Shown here one piece after another: positions 17,217 to 25,985 of a DNA stretch of 64,000 nucleotides; within the stretch, counting starts at the first letter, position 1, and each line of letters begins with the position of its first letter. Below the pieces are notes generated by a model that had not been told where the DNA came from, made no database searches, and saw only the letters and a program-made list of their open reading frames with translations. The stretch lies in contig CANJCO010000011.1 in the NCBI GenBank assembly GCA_947473045.1, positions 32,250 to 96,249 on the forward strand, given 5' to 3'. The position numbers and the translations under genes are program-made. This stretch comes from Myxococcales bacterium. GTDB lineage: Bacteria; Myxococcota_A; Polyangia; Polyangiales; Polyangiaceae.

Positions 17217-17280
17217 GATCCCCAGAAGACGCCACCCGGCGGCGAAGCTCAAGCCCGAACGCCAAAAAGAGGCCCCCCCC

Positions 17281-17304
17281 GCTAACCGCTCCGCTAACCG
17301 CTCC
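17281..17304. repeat. 12-bp tandem duplication
   Basis: GCTAACCGCTCC occurs twice in direct succession, after a run of eight C (17273-17280), in the gap between two minus-strand genes. Confidence 0.8.
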
Positions 17305-17319
17305 GCGCAGAGGCGACCG

Positions 17320-18468
17320 TCAGCCCGTGACCGAGCGTGCGATCACGATGCGCTGCACTTCGCTGGTGCCTTCGTAGATGGTCGTCACCCGCACGTCGCG
17401 CAGGTGACGCTCGGCCGCGAACTCGCGCATGTAGCCGTAGCCACCGTGAATCTGCACGGCCTCGTTGCAGATGCGCACCGCGGCCTCGCTCGCGAAGAGC
17501 TTCGCCATCGACGCTTCGCGCGAAAACGGGCGCTTCGCCTCTTTGAGCCAGGCCGCGCGCATCGACAGCAGGTGCGCCGCGTCGAGCGAGGTCTTCATGT
17601 CGGCCAGCTTCCACTGAATGGCCTGAAACTCGCCGATCGATTTGCCGAACGCCTTGCGATCGCGTGCATACTGCACGCTCTCGTCGAGCGCCGCGCGCGC
17701 GATGCCTACCGCCTGCGAGCTGATGCCGATGCGGCCGCCGTCGAGGGCCATCATCGCGATCTTGAAGCCGCCGTTGAGGGCGCCGAGCATTGCGCTGGAC
17801 GCGACGCGAACGCCGTCGAACTCGAGCGGCACGGTGTTCGAGCCGCGCAGGCCCATTTTGTCTTCGTGCTTGCCGACCTTGAGGCCGTTTGCGCCCGCTT
17901 CGACCAGAAAGCACGACACGCCGCGCGTACCGGGGAGCTCTTTGGCGTCACCGGTGCGCGCCCACACGACGAAGACGCCCGCGTGAGAGCCGCTGGTGAT
18001 CCACTGCTTGCTTCCGGTGAGAACCCAGTCGTCGCCGTCGCGCACAGCGGTGGTGCGCATGCCGCCGGGATCGCTGCCGGCGTCGGTCTCCGAGAGCGCG
18101 AACGAGCCGGCCGCGTACTCGCCGCTGGCGAGCTTCGGACAGTGGCGCGCGCGCTGCTCGGGCGTGCCGAAGAAGGCGATGACTTCGCCCACCATGTTCG
18201 TCACCGCCATGGTGACCGCAGTCGACGCGCACGCTCGCGCGACCTCCTGCATCGCGAGGGCGTACGACACGACGCCGGCGCCCGAGCCGCCGACGTCTTC
18301 GGGAACGTTGACCGCCATCAGACCGAGCTCGGCCAGACCCTTGAGGATCTCGGCGGGAAATCGCTCTTCGCGATCGATCGACGCGGCCTGCGGTGCGATC
18401 ACGCGGGTCGCGTAGTCGCGGGCGGCCTTTTGCACCATCTGCTGCGTTTCGGTCAGCTCGAGATTCAT
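17320..18468 (-). CDS. Acyl-CoA dehydrogenase
   Basis: The 382-residue flavoenzyme desaturates acyl-CoA at the alpha-beta position. It shows FALSETDAGSD (FAD/substrate loop), WVLTGSKQWITSG, FGKSIGEFQAIQWKLADM, and the catalytic glutamate in IYEGTSEVQ near the C-terminus, typical of short- and branched-chain enzymes. It is third in a three-gene unit (dehydrogenase, lipoprotein, dehydrogenase), starting 10 bp after the lipoprotein gene. The two dehydrogenases are paralogues but clearly diverged. Confidence 0.93.
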   Translation of the reverse strand: MNLELTETQQMVQKAARDYATRVIAPQAASIDREERFPAEILKGLAELGLMAVNVPEDVGGSGAGVVSYALAMQEVARACASTAVTMAVTNMVGEVIAFFGTPEQRARHCPKLASGEYAAGSFALSETDAGSDPGGMRTTAVRDGDDWVLTGSKQWITSGSHAGVFVVWARTGDAKELPGTRGVSCFLVEAGANGLKVGKHEDKMGLRGSNTVPLEFDGVRVASSAMLGALNGGFKIAMMALDGGRIGISSQAVGIARAALDESVQYARDRKAFGKSIGEFQAIQWKLADMKTSLDAAHLLSMRAAWLKEAKRPFSREASMAKLFASEAAVRICNEAVQIHGGYGYMREFAAERHLRDVRVTTIYEGTSEVQRIVIARSVTG

Positions 18469-18478
18469 GGCTTCTTCC

Positions 18479-19189
18479 TTAGAGCTGAAACGCTACTTTG
18501 GCCGCCCAGCTGCCCGGGCTCGGCATTTTCATCGACTGCACCACCGACACGACGCACTCGATTTGGGCAGCGCCCTCTTTCGAGGAAGTCGCGACTCCCA
18601 CAGACTGCACTTTGCCGCCGGGCGCGACGTAGGCGGTGACCGTAAACTTCGCCCCTGCTGCCGCGCTGAGGCAGCGCGAAAAGGCGTCGGCGTGCCTGCC
18701 GATCACGGCCGCGATCTTGTCGCTCGGCCACTCGGTCGGCATGCGCACGCTGCTGGCGGGATCGAACCCGAGCCCATCGTAGCGAACCTCCGCCTCGCCG
18801 CCTTCGGGAGCGGGCCACGCGGCGCTCATCGCAGCGCCCACGAGACACTCCTCAGCGCGCCTGTCGCCCAGTGTGGAGCGCTCGAGATATCCGTATTTCG
18901 CGCGGCCGTTTTCGCCGATCCGCAAAAAGAACTTCACGTCGCCCGACAGGTACTCGATGCGCCCCACCGCGTCGGTCTGACAGCTCTGGAACTGACCGCC
19001 CAGCTTCTGAAACACCCTTTTTGTAGCCGCTTCGTCGATGCTTCCGAGCTCCTGAGAGGCCTTGAGCGCGGGGCCGCGGACCACGGGTTTCGGCGGGGGC
19101 GGAGCGACAGCAACCGGCACCTCGGCAGGAGGTCCGCCGCAGCCCGCGAGGAGCGAGGCGCACACAAGTGCATAATGCACGGGTTTCAT
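18479..19189 (-). CDS. AgmX-like lipoprotein
   Basis: A lipoprotein signal ends at LLAGC (Cys17), followed by a Pro-rich linker (VAVAPPPPKPVV). The 200-residue remainder appears to contain two related halves with a Cys-containing pattern (QKLGGQFQSCQTDAVG, then IGRHADAFSRCLSAAAG and VTAYVAPGGKVQSVGV), reminiscent of the AgmX/TonB-C-like domains common in myxobacteria. Its function is unknown. It lies 2 bp after one dehydrogenase gene and 10 bp before another, so it is co-transcribed with both. Confidence 0.75.
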   Translation of the reverse strand: MKPVHYALVCASLLAGCGGPPAEVPVAVAPPPPKPVVRGPALKASQELGSIDEAATKRVFQKLGGQFQSCQTDAVGRIEYLSGDVKFFLRIGENGRAKYGYLERSTLGDRRAEECLVGAAMSAAWPAPEGGEAEVRYDGLGFDPASSVRMPTEWPSDKIAAVIGRHADAFSRCLSAAAGAKFTVTAYVAPGGKVQSVGVATSSKEGAAQIECVVSVVQSMKMPSPGSWAAKVAFQL

Positions 19190-19191
19190 GG

Positions 19192-20334
19192 TCAGGCCTT
19201 CAGCAGATTGGCGGCGATCACGATGCGCTGAATCTCGCTCGTGCCCTCGTAGATCTCGGTGATGCGCGCGTCGCGGTAGTGGCGCTCCGCGGGATACTCG
19301 GTCGAGTAGCCGTAGCCCCCGAAGATCTGCAGCGCCTTGTGCGCGATGCGGGTGGAGGCTTCGCTCGCGTAGAGCTTGGCCTGCGCGCTCTCGCTCGAAT
19401 GGCGCGCGCCGGCGTCCTTCATTTTCGCGGCGCGCCACGTGAGCAGTCGCGCGGCGTCGAGCTCGGTGGCCATGTCGGCGAGCATAAACTGAATGGCCTG
19501 ATGGCTCGTGAGCGGCACGCCGAAGCTCTTGCGCTCTTTCGCGTACGCCGTGGCCGCTTCGAGCGCAGCGCGCGCGATGCCAAGGGCTTGCGAGGCGATG
19601 CCGATGCGGCCCCCGTCGAGCGTGGCCATGGCGACCTTGAAGCCCTCGCCGACGTTGCCCACGACGGCAGAGTCGGGCACGTGGCAGTTGTCGAAGAACA
19701 CGGTGCACGAGTGCGCGCCGTGAATGCCGAGCTTGTGATCGGGCGCGTTTTGCGTGTAGCCGGGCGTGCCCTTTTTTACGAGGAACGCCGTGTGCTTCAC
19801 CTTGGAGCCCGAGCGGTCGGTGACCACAAAGACGATGATGTGATCGGCGTGCGGACCGTTGGTGATCCAGTTCTTCGCCCCGTTTAGCACCCAGCCGTCG
19901 CTCGTCTTCGTGGCGCCGGTGGCCATCGTCTGCGCGTCGGAGCCGCTCATCGGCTCGGTGAGCCCGAAGCAGCCGATCAGCTTGCCCTGCGCCGTGGGCG
20001 TGAGCACGTCGCGCTTTTGCTCCGCGCTGCCAAACTTGTAGACCGGATCGCAGAACAGCGAGTTGTTGACGCTCATGATCACGCCGCAGCTCGCGCACGC
20101 CGCGCTGACTTCTTCCATCGCGATTGCGTAGGCAAGCGCCGTCATACCGGCGCCGCCGTACGCTTCGGGGATGGCGACGCCCATGAACCCCAGCTCGCTC
20201 ATCTGAGCGACGATTTCGGCAGGCCAGCGGCCGTTTTTGTCGATTTCGGCTGCCTTGGGGGCGATCTCTTTTTGCGCGAAATCGCGCGCAGTATCGCGAA
20301 TCAGTCGCTCTTCTTCGGTGAGGTCGAAGTCCAT
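19192..20334 (-). CDS. Acyl-CoA dehydrogenase
   Basis: This 380-residue protein has the short-chain/butyryl-CoA dehydrogenase look: FGLTEPMSGSDAQTM, WVLNGAKNWITNG, FGVPLTSHQAIQFMLADM, and the catalytic glutamate in IYEGTSEIQRIV. It should oxidise a short or branched acyl-CoA using FAD. It is first in the dehydrogenase-lipoprotein-dehydrogenase unit. A GCTAAGT stretch lies 10-16 nt before the ATG and may be part of the promoter. Confidence 0.93.
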   Translation of the reverse strand: MDFDLTEEERLIRDTARDFAQKEIAPKAAEIDKNGRWPAEIVAQMSELGFMGVAIPEAYGGAGMTALAYAIAMEEVSAACASCGVIMSVNNSLFCDPVYKFGSAEQKRDVLTPTAQGKLIGCFGLTEPMSGSDAQTMATGATKTSDGWVLNGAKNWITNGPHADHIIVFVVTDRSGSKVKHTAFLVKKGTPGYTQNAPDHKLGIHGAHSCTVFFDNCHVPDSAVVGNVGEGFKVAMATLDGGRIGIASQALGIARAALEAATAYAKERKSFGVPLTSHQAIQFMLADMATELDAARLLTWRAAKMKDAGARHSSESAQAKLYASEASTRIAHKALQIFGGYGYSTEYPAERHYRDARITEIYEGTSEIQRIVIAANLLKA

Positions 20335-20414
20335 GCGCGCAGACTTAGCAGGAGGGCGCGGGGCATAAAAGAGCCAGCGGCGGACCCCGGCGGAGACAGG
20401 CGAATCGGCCGCGA

Positions 20415-20837
20415 TTACCAGTCGCCGACGTTGCCCATCGAAGCCCAGGGCTCCGCTTTCGCGAGCGCCTCGCCTTTCTGGAGCAGCTCGACCGATTGAC
20501 CATCGGGCGACTTCACGAACGCCATTCGCCCGTCGCGGGGCGGGCGGTGGATCACAATACCTGCATTCTGCAAGTTTTCGCAGGTGGCGTAGATGTCGTC
20601 GACCTCAAACGCGAGGTGGCCGAAGAAGCGGCCCGTTCCGTAGGCTTCGGCGTTGTCCCAATTGTGGGTGATCTCAATCTCGGCGAGGTCGCCAGGCTCG
20701 CCGGTCGACAGAAACGCGAGCGTGAAACGGCCCGATTCATAGTCGTGACGACGCGTGACGCGCAGCCCCAGCTTCGTGAAGAATGCGAGCGCGGCCTCGA
20801 GATCGCGGACGCGCAGCATGGTGTGAAGAAAACGCAT
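20415..20837 (-). CDS. gloA: Lactoylglutathione lyase (glyoxalase I)
   Basis: The 140-residue protein matches glyoxalase I, which converts the methylglyoxal-glutathione adduct to lactoylglutathione. It opens with MRFLHTMLRVRDLEAALAFF and ends with FVKSPDGQSVELLQKG. The metal ligands appear at His5, Glu54, His73 and Glu116. The ATG at 20837 was chosen because it gives the exact family N-terminus and lies 7 nt after a TACGCT -10-like box; a 25-residue extension exists but is not conserved-looking. Confidence 0.92.
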   Translation of the reverse strand: MRFLHTMLRVRDLEAALAFFTKLGLRVTRRHDYESGRFTLAFLSTGEPGDLAEIEITHNWDNAEAYGTGRFFGHLAFEVDDIYATCENLQNAGIVIHRPPRDGRMAFVKSPDGQSVELLQKGEALAKAEPWASMGNVGDW

Positions 20838-20844
20838 GGGGCGC

Positions 20845-20850
20845 AGCGTA
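20845..20850 (-). promoter_or_regulatory. Predicted -10 box (leaderless start) for gloA
   Basis: TACGCT on the minus strand ends 7 nt before the gloA ATG. Confidence 0.45.
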
Positions 20851-20862
20851 GCGAAAAACTTG

Positions 20863-22473
20863 TCAGGGGCGTAGCGCCAGCACGGTCGCGGCGGCCGCGG
20901 CGACGAGCGCAACGGCTCCGAGCACCACGATGAGCCAAACCGGGACGCCAGGCGTGCTCACAAACGGCACATCGGGGAGCGACGGGGAGGACGGCGAAGG
21001 CGCACGTGCCGGCCCCGCGAAGAGGGCTGGCGGCGGCTGCGGCGGCGGCGGCTGCGGCTGCGGCTGCGGCGCGAAAGGCGGGCCACCAGGCGGCGGCTGC
21101 GGCGCAGGAGGAGCCGCCGGCGCGAGCACCTGGGGCGACCTCGAGGGCATCGGCTGCATCGACGGAGGCAGATCGGCGGACGAGGCGAGCTGGGCCCGCA
21201 GAGCTGCAAATTCGGGCGGCACCTGCGCGGCGGACATCGCGAGCGTGCCCCCCGGTCCGGCGACGACGGGCGCGGCGGACGGCTCACTCTGGCGACTCGA
21301 CGCCAGCGTGACGGTCGACGCAGGCGGCGTGTTCCGGCTCGACAGGGCCCGGGCCTCAAGGTCGACGAGCGACGGCGGTTTGCCCACAATGGTCATCGCC
21401 GCGAAGTCATCGACCTCGCCATCGTCAAGCGAGGCAACGGATTCGTCAGCGTCGGAGTGCGTGCGCTCGGTCGACGGGGGAAGCGCTGAAGCGGGCGAGA
21501 CCGGCAGCGTGCGTGCCAGGTCGCTGAGCGGCTTGATGACCGCCGTTGGAGCCGTCGCCGACAACGCCGGTCGGGGCCTGCCGTCGACCTGGGCCGGCAA
21601 CGCGTCGCGGAGCGCCTGCGCGAAGTGACGAATCGTCGGATAGCGCTCGTCAGGATGGGGTCGCAGCGCCTTGAGCACCACCCTGCACAGCGGCTCGGGG
21701 AGGTCCGCGCGCAGCTCCCGGGGCGAAGGAATGGCGCCCGCCGAGAGGCGTCGAATCAGCTCCCCGAGCGGCATTCCGGCCAGCGCGACCTGACCGGTCA
21801 GCAGCTCGTAGATCACCATGCCGAGCGCGAACAGATCGGCGCGCGCATCGACCGTCGCCGAGCTGAGCCACTGCTCGGGAGCCATGTACCGCGGCGAGCC
21901 CAGCGCCATGTTCGGATCGGTGAGCGGGTCGATGTCCGACTCGCTGCTGACCTTCGAGATGCCGAAATCGAGCACCTTCAGAATCTTCGTGCCGTCGACG
22001 CGGTCCGCGAGGAAGATATTTCGCGGCTTGAGGTCGCGATGCACGATGCCGTGCGCGTGGGCCTCTTCGAGCGCGAGGGAGATCTGCAGCGCGTAGTCGA
22101 CGGCTTCCCGCGGCGGAAGCGACCCGCGTGAATTGAGCACCGCGCGGAGGTCGGTGCCCACGAGCAGCTCCATCACGATGAACGCGGTGCCGTCCTGCAG
22201 CGAGCCGAGGTCGAGCAGCCGAACGACGTGCTCGCTGCGGAGCCGAAACGTCGCGCGGGCCTCGCGGAGAAACCGGTCGCTCGCGACAGCGGCCTCCGCG
22301 GCGCTCGGCGCATTCAGGCGAAGAAACTTGAGCGCCACGGGCTGGTCGAGCTGCAGGTGCGTCGCCCGCACCACGAGGCCCATACCGCCCGAGCCAATGA
22401 TGGCCTCCACGCGGTACTTACCGAGCAGAATCTCGCCGTGACGCACCGGCAGTTCAGTTTGGGCTTCAGGCAC
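20863..22473 (-). CDS. Membrane-anchored Ser/Thr protein kinase
   Basis: The 536-residue Hanks-type kinase has all catalytic motifs in residues of about 18-290: GSGGMG glycine loop, VALKFL lysine, HRDLKPRN, DFG (VLDFGIS) and MAPEQ. A linker of about 200 residues follows, rich in Pro, Ala and Ser, with a PQPQPQPPPPQPPP tract. A single C-terminal membrane helix (VWLIVVLGAVALVAAAAATV) ends in a very short tail. The kinase would therefore face the cytoplasm with no external sensor. The start is a GTG. Myxobacteria have many such kinases; the substrate is unknown. Confidence 0.92.
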   Translation of the reverse strand: MPEAQTELPVRHGEILLGKYRVEAIIGSGGMGLVVRATHLQLDQPVALKFLRLNAPSAAEAAVASDRFLREARATFRLRSEHVVRLLDLGSLQDGTAFIVMELLVGTDLRAVLNSRGSLPPREAVDYALQISLALEEAHAHGIVHRDLKPRNIFLADRVDGTKILKVLDFGISKVSSESDIDPLTDPNMALGSPRYMAPEQWLSSATVDARADLFALGMVIYELLTGQVALAGMPLGELIRRLSAGAIPSPRELRADLPEPLCRVVLKALRPHPDERYPTIRHFAQALRDALPAQVDGRPRPALSATAPTAVIKPLSDLARTLPVSPASALPPSTERTHSDADESVASLDDGEVDDFAAMTIVGKPPSLVDLEARALSSRNTPPASTVTLASSRQSEPSAAPVVAGPGGTLAMSAAQVPPEFAALRAQLASSADLPPSMQPMPSRSPQVLAPAAPPAPQPPPGGPPFAPQPQPQPPPPQPPPALFAGPARAPSPSSPSLPDVPFVSTPGVPVWLIVVLGAVALVAAAAATVLALRP

Positions 22474-22510
22474 GGGAGCGTCTCAACGGTACGCGCGTCG
22501 GCGCCGGCGC

Positions 22511-23299
22511 TCAAGCAATTCGGCGCGGATCGTCGGCGCTCAGGAGCAGCAGCCCGGGCACATCGGCGACGCGCGCCAGCAGCCTCGGTTTGGGCCGAAC
22601 GGCGACGGCGAGGTGCGCCGCGCCCAGCATCGGAACGTCAAACGTGTTGTCGCCGAACGCTGCGAGGAGCGGCAGCGTCCCGATGCGCTCGCGCAGGCGC
22701 GAGACCTTGCCCTCGTCGTAGGGGATCGGACGGTCGACGGCGGCGAGCATGTGCTCACCGTCAAACCGTGGGGCGGCCGCGACGGTCTCGGAAAAGCCCG
22801 CTATTTTCGCGGCGGCGTCGACCACAGGCAGCGGCGACGCGCTCACGATGAGGGTGCGCAGCCCCAGGCTTCGCGCGTGACGGGCGATGCGATGGGTCTC
22901 CGGGTGCAGGCGCTCGGCCAACCTGTGCGTGACCACGACGGCCTCCGCGAAGCGCGCCACCTCGCCGTGCGACCAGCCGGCGCACAGCCACGCGATCATC
23001 TCGCAAGTGGCCCTCTCGGGGTACAGGCCGCCCCGGTAGGCTTCAAACAGGCGCGACGCGAGCTCGACGCCGGCTCCCCCCGACTCGAGGCCGTGCGCCT
23101 GGGCCTCGGCCGCGAGCTGAGCCCGGGCCTGCGGACGAACATCGCCATGCCGAACGAGCTCGAAGAAGAAGTCTTCGCCGATGTCGCCGTCCCAAAGCGT
23201 GCCGTCTCCGTCAAACGCGAGCGCGCCGCCCCCGAGCTCGGAAGCAGCGCGCTCGATGCGCGGGATCAGCGACTCGACGCTGACGCGCTCCACGCTCAA
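22511..23299 (-). CDS. HAD-family phosphatase, phosphoserine-phosphatase-like
   Basis: The 262-residue protein has the HAD nucleophile motif FDGDGTLWDGD, motif II in LIVSASP, and motif IV GDNTFDVPML with a downstream AVAVRPKP. The layout, with a helical cap between motifs I and II, is that of the SerB/phosphoserine-phosphatase-like subclass. The substrate is not certain. The TTG at 23299 overlaps the ssb stop (TTGA), suggesting coupling; a GTG at 23293 is the alternative start. Confidence 0.82.
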   Translation of the reverse strand: MSVERVSVESLIPRIERAASELGGGALAFDGDGTLWDGDIGEDFFFELVRHGDVRPQARAQLAAEAQAHGLESGGAGVELASRLFEAYRGGLYPERATCEMIAWLCAGWSHGEVARFAEAVVVTHRLAERLHPETHRIARHARSLGLRTLIVSASPLPVVDAAAKIAGFSETVAAAPRFDGEHMLAAVDRPIPYDEGKVSRLRERIGTLPLLAAFGDNTFDVPMLGAAHLAVAVRPKPRLLARVADVPGLLLLSADDPRRIA

Positions 23300-23823
23300 A
23301 ACGGAATTTCGTCTTCGCCGCCGTCGAAGCCGCCATCGAACTCGCCCACCGGCGACTGTTCGACAGGAGCGTGCGCCGGAGCGCTGCCGCCGCGACCGCC
23401 GCCGTAAGACGGGCGACTCCCGCCGCCGCCGCCGCCACCACCGCCGCGCTCACCACCACCGCCGCCCTCGAATTCGCCCGCGCTGCGGCCGCGTCCGCCG
23501 CCGCTCAGGATGACGTTCGTGGCGTTAATTTCGGTGCTGTAGCGCTTTTCGCCATTTTTTTCGTAGCTCGAGGTGCGCAGCGAGCCTTCGACGAAGATGC
23601 GATCGCCCTTGGCGAGAATCTTCGCGAGCGCCTCTCCGCGCTTGCCCCACATCGTCACCGAGTGCCATTCCGTGCGCTCCTGCCGCGTGTTCGACTTGTC
23701 GAGATAAGTCTCGGTCGTCGCCAGACGGAGCTTGAGCACAGCCTGACCGCCAGGGGTCATGCGCAACTCAGGCTCGGCGCCGAGGTTGCCGAGGAGCATC
23801 ACTCTGTTCAGTCCTTCTGCCAT
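23296..23823 (-). CDS. ssb: Single-stranded DNA-binding protein
   Basis: The 175-residue SSB has an N-terminal OB fold (NRVMLLGNLGAEPELRMTPG, WHSVTMWGKRGEALAKIL, GDRIFVEGSLRTSSYEKNGE), then a very Gly-rich linker of about 50 residues and the acidic tip DEIPF that recruits repair and replication proteins. The ATG at 23823 follows a good AAGGA site. Upstream on the minus strand TTGACG (23890-23895) with a 17-bp spacer to CAAAAC is a possible promoter. A longer frame to 24108 has no SSB-like sequence and was rejected. Confidence 0.96.
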   Translation of the reverse strand: MAEGLNRVMLLGNLGAEPELRMTPGGQAVLKLRLATTETYLDKSNTRQERTEWHSVTMWGKRGEALAKILAKGDRIFVEGSLRTSSYEKNGEKRYSTEINATNVILSGGGRGRSAGEFEGGGGGERGGGGGGGGGSRPSYGGGRGGSAPAHAPVEQSPVGEFDGGFDGGEDEIPF

Positions 23824-24001
23824 TTTGTCCTTCTTTCGGTGACGGGGCGCCGGGCGCGGGAGGGGGGTTTTGACCCTTCGGCGCACGGACGTCAACACTC
23901 GGCGCCTTCGCACGCGTGGTGCCAACACGGCGCGCGAGCAATGTCGCGCGTTTACGCCCGGGCGGGCCTGGCCCGGCCAGATGGGTACCGGCCCGCGGAC
24001 A

Positions 24002-24032
24002 GGCCGCCGCACGCGGCCGGGCGTTTCTTTTT
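24002..24032 (+). terminator. Terminator-like hairpin upstream of a glycosyltransferase gene
   Basis: GGCCGC-CGCAC-GCGGCC followed by GGGCGTTTCTTTTT looks like an intrinsic terminator on the plus strand. No plus-strand gene lies between 23824 and 24001, so it could be an attenuator for the gene at 24074 or the end of a small RNA. Confidence 0.35.
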
Positions 24033-24073
24033 GCGGCGCGACGCAAAGCGGGGCTAGAAGCACGCCACCGCAC

Positions 24074-24796
24074 ATGACCTCTGCGAGCGCCGATCCCCGC
24101 ATCTCCATCGTGATTCCCGTTTACAACGAGGAGGCGATTCTTCACGCCGCCGTCGTCGACCTTCGCGAGCGCCTCAAGCCGCTTTCGTGGTCGTACGAGA
24201 TTATTCTGGCCGAAAACGGCTCGAAAGATCGCACCGTGGAGATCTCCAAAGAGCTGTCGCTCAAGTACCCCGAGGTCAAGGCGATCAGCATGGGCGAGCC
24301 GAACTACGGCAAGGCCCTGAAGCAGGGCATTTTGCTCGCGCGAGGCGAGCTGGTCCTGTGCGACGAGATCGACCTCTGCGACGCCGACTTTCACCGCCGC
24401 GCAGTCGACATCCTCGACACCGGTGAGGCCGATCTCGTGATCGGCAGCAAGCTCGCGGCCGGCGCCGAAGACGAGCGCCCCTTCCTGCGCCACGTGGCCA
24501 GTCAGGCCTACTCGGGGCTGCTGAAGGTGATGCTCGGATTCAAGGGCACCGACACCCACGGCCTGAAGGCGTTTCGGCGCGCGGCGCTCCTCGACACCGT
24601 GCGGTCGTGCCTCATCGACAAAGACGTGTTCGCGAGCGAGTTCGTCATTCGCGCCGATCGCGGCGGCATCCGCACCACCGAGATCCCCGTGCGCGTGATC
24701 GAGAAGCGGCCGCCGTCGATCAACCTCTTCAAGCGCGTGCCCAACGTCATGAAGAGCCTCGTGAAGCTCACGTACGCCATTCGCCTGCGCGGCTGA
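24074..24796 (+). CDS. Family 2 glycosyltransferase (dolichyl-phosphate-mannose-synthase-like)
   Basis: The 240-residue protein has the GT2 start ISIVIPVYNEEAILHAAV, the nucleotide-binding ILAENGSKDRT, and YGKALKQGI followed by an acidic DEIDLCDADF metal-binding stretch. It has no membrane segments, unlike many lipid-linked GT2 enzymes, so it is probably a soluble or peripheral enzyme transferring a sugar from an NDP or polyprenyl donor. The acceptor is unknown. The ATG at 24074 gives a normal N-terminus; the frame is open further upstream but without similarity. Confidence 0.85.
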   Translation: MTSASADPRISIVIPVYNEEAILHAAVVDLRERLKPLSWSYEIILAENGSKDRTVEISKELSLKYPEVKAISMGEPNYGKALKQGILLARGELVLCDEIDLCDADFHRRAVDILDTGEADLVIGSKLAAGAEDERPFLRHVASQAYSGLLKVMLGFKGTDTHGLKAFRRAALLDTVRSCLIDKDVFASEFVIRADRGGIRTTEIPVRVIEKRPPSINLFKRVPNVMKSLVKLTYAIRLRG

Positions 24797-24818
24797 ACGC
24801 GGCGCGCGCTGCGCGCTT

Positions 24819-25928
24819 GTGAGTAGCGAAAACCAAGCAGATCGCGTAACTCGGGGCCCGATGTCGCCCCGCGAGCTCACCCTCACCGATCCGACGAGCG
24901 CCCCCACCTTCGGCGAGGGCCCCCTCTCGCGGTGGTGCCGCACCGCCCTCTACGACACGCGCGACGAGGTGTTCGTGCGGCTGACGCTGCGCATGGTTGT
25001 GCTGATGAGCCTCGCGCACGCGACGCTCTTCGTCATCGTGCACCGCTCGCTCGTTCCGACTTGGCTCGCGCTGGGTTGCTACGCGGCGATGTGGGGCTGG
25101 TTCGCCCCGCCCGTGATCCTGATGCTGCACAACACGATGCACCGGCCGTTTTTGCGCAGTCGGTTCCTCGGCCGGGTGCACCCCTATGCGATGTCGTTTC
25201 TGTTCGGCATTCCCACGGGCTACCAGGAGCATCACCTCGGCATGCACCACGTCGAGGACAACATGCCGAGCGACCTGTCGTCGACGATGCGGTTCAAGCG
25301 GGACAGCTTCCTGCACTTTCTCGTGTATTTTGCACGTTTCTTCTTTCTCGCGCTCCCCGAGCTCACGCGCTACCTCGTGCGTAACCGCCGCAAGACGATG
25401 GCCCGCCGCGCGCTCGTGAGCGACCTGTGTCACCAGTCGATCGTGCTCACCGCGCTATGGATTGACTGGCGCTTTGGGCTCATCGCATTTCTGCTGCCGA
25501 TGGTGACCTGCCGCTTCATGATGATGGCCGGAAACTGGGGGCAGCACGCGTTTCTCAACACCGCCCGCGACAACGACGGCGTGTCGAACGCCATCAGCTG
25601 CATCAACGTCGGCTACAACCGGCGCTGCTTCAACGACGGCTACCACGTCGGGCACCACCTGCGCGCCAACCGGCACTGGACGGAGCTGCCCGCGGATTTC
25701 ATGGCGAGTCGGGAGATGTACGCCCGGGACGGCGCGCTCGTGTTCGAGGGCATCGACTTTTTTATGGTCTCGGTGCTCCTGTGGACACGGCAGTACCGAA
25801 TGCTGGCCCGGCGCTTCGTGCGCCTGGGACGCGACATGACCGACGACGAGGTCGTCGCGCTCCTCCGCTCGCGCGTCCACCCCGTGCCGGTGTGGCCCGA
25901 GCACGCGCGTGCCGCCGAAGCGGCCTGA
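24819..25928 (+). CDS. Membrane fatty acid desaturase / hydroxylase family
   Basis: The 369-residue membrane protein has three histidine-rich boxes of the diiron desaturase/hydroxylase superfamily: HNTMH, EHHLGMHHVEDN and DGYHVGHHLRANRHW. Several hydrophobic spans (MVVLMSLAHATLFVIV, LGCYAAMWGWFAPPVILML, FGLIAFLLPMVTC) surround them. It probably introduces a double bond or hydroxyl group into a lipid acyl chain, using O2. The start is either the GTG at 24819 or the ATG at 24861; neither has a strong ribosome-binding site. Confidence 0.82.
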   Translation: MSSENQADRVTRGPMSPRELTLTDPTSAPTFGEGPLSRWCRTALYDTRDEVFVRLTLRMVVLMSLAHATLFVIVHRSLVPTWLALGCYAAMWGWFAPPVILMLHNTMHRPFLRSRFLGRVHPYAMSFLFGIPTGYQEHHLGMHHVEDNMPSDLSSTMRFKRDSFLHFLVYFARFFFLALPELTRYLVRNRRKTMARRALVSDLCHQSIVLTALWIDWRFGLIAFLLPMVTCRFMMMAGNWGQHAFLNTARDNDGVSNAISCINVGYNRRCFNDGYHVGHHLRANRHWTELPADFMASREMYARDGALVFEGIDFFMVSVLLWTRQYRMLARRFVRLGRDMTDDEVVALLRSRVHPVPVWPEHARAAEAA

Positions 25929-25973
25929 TCCGGCAACGTCGCCGAGCCGTCACGCAGCGCCCGCCGATCGGTG

Positions 25974-25979
25974 TACGCT
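25974..25979 (+). promoter_or_regulatory. Predicted -10 box (leaderless start) for the gene at 25986
   Basis: TACGCT ends 6 nt before the ATG. No matching -35 was seen. Confidence 0.45.
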
Positions 25980-25985
25980 GAGACG

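Noticed and set aside
23824..24108. An upstream extension of ssb
   Set aside because: Low-complexity Arg/Pro sequence precedes a good AAGGA ribosome-binding site and a normal SSB N-terminus at 23823.
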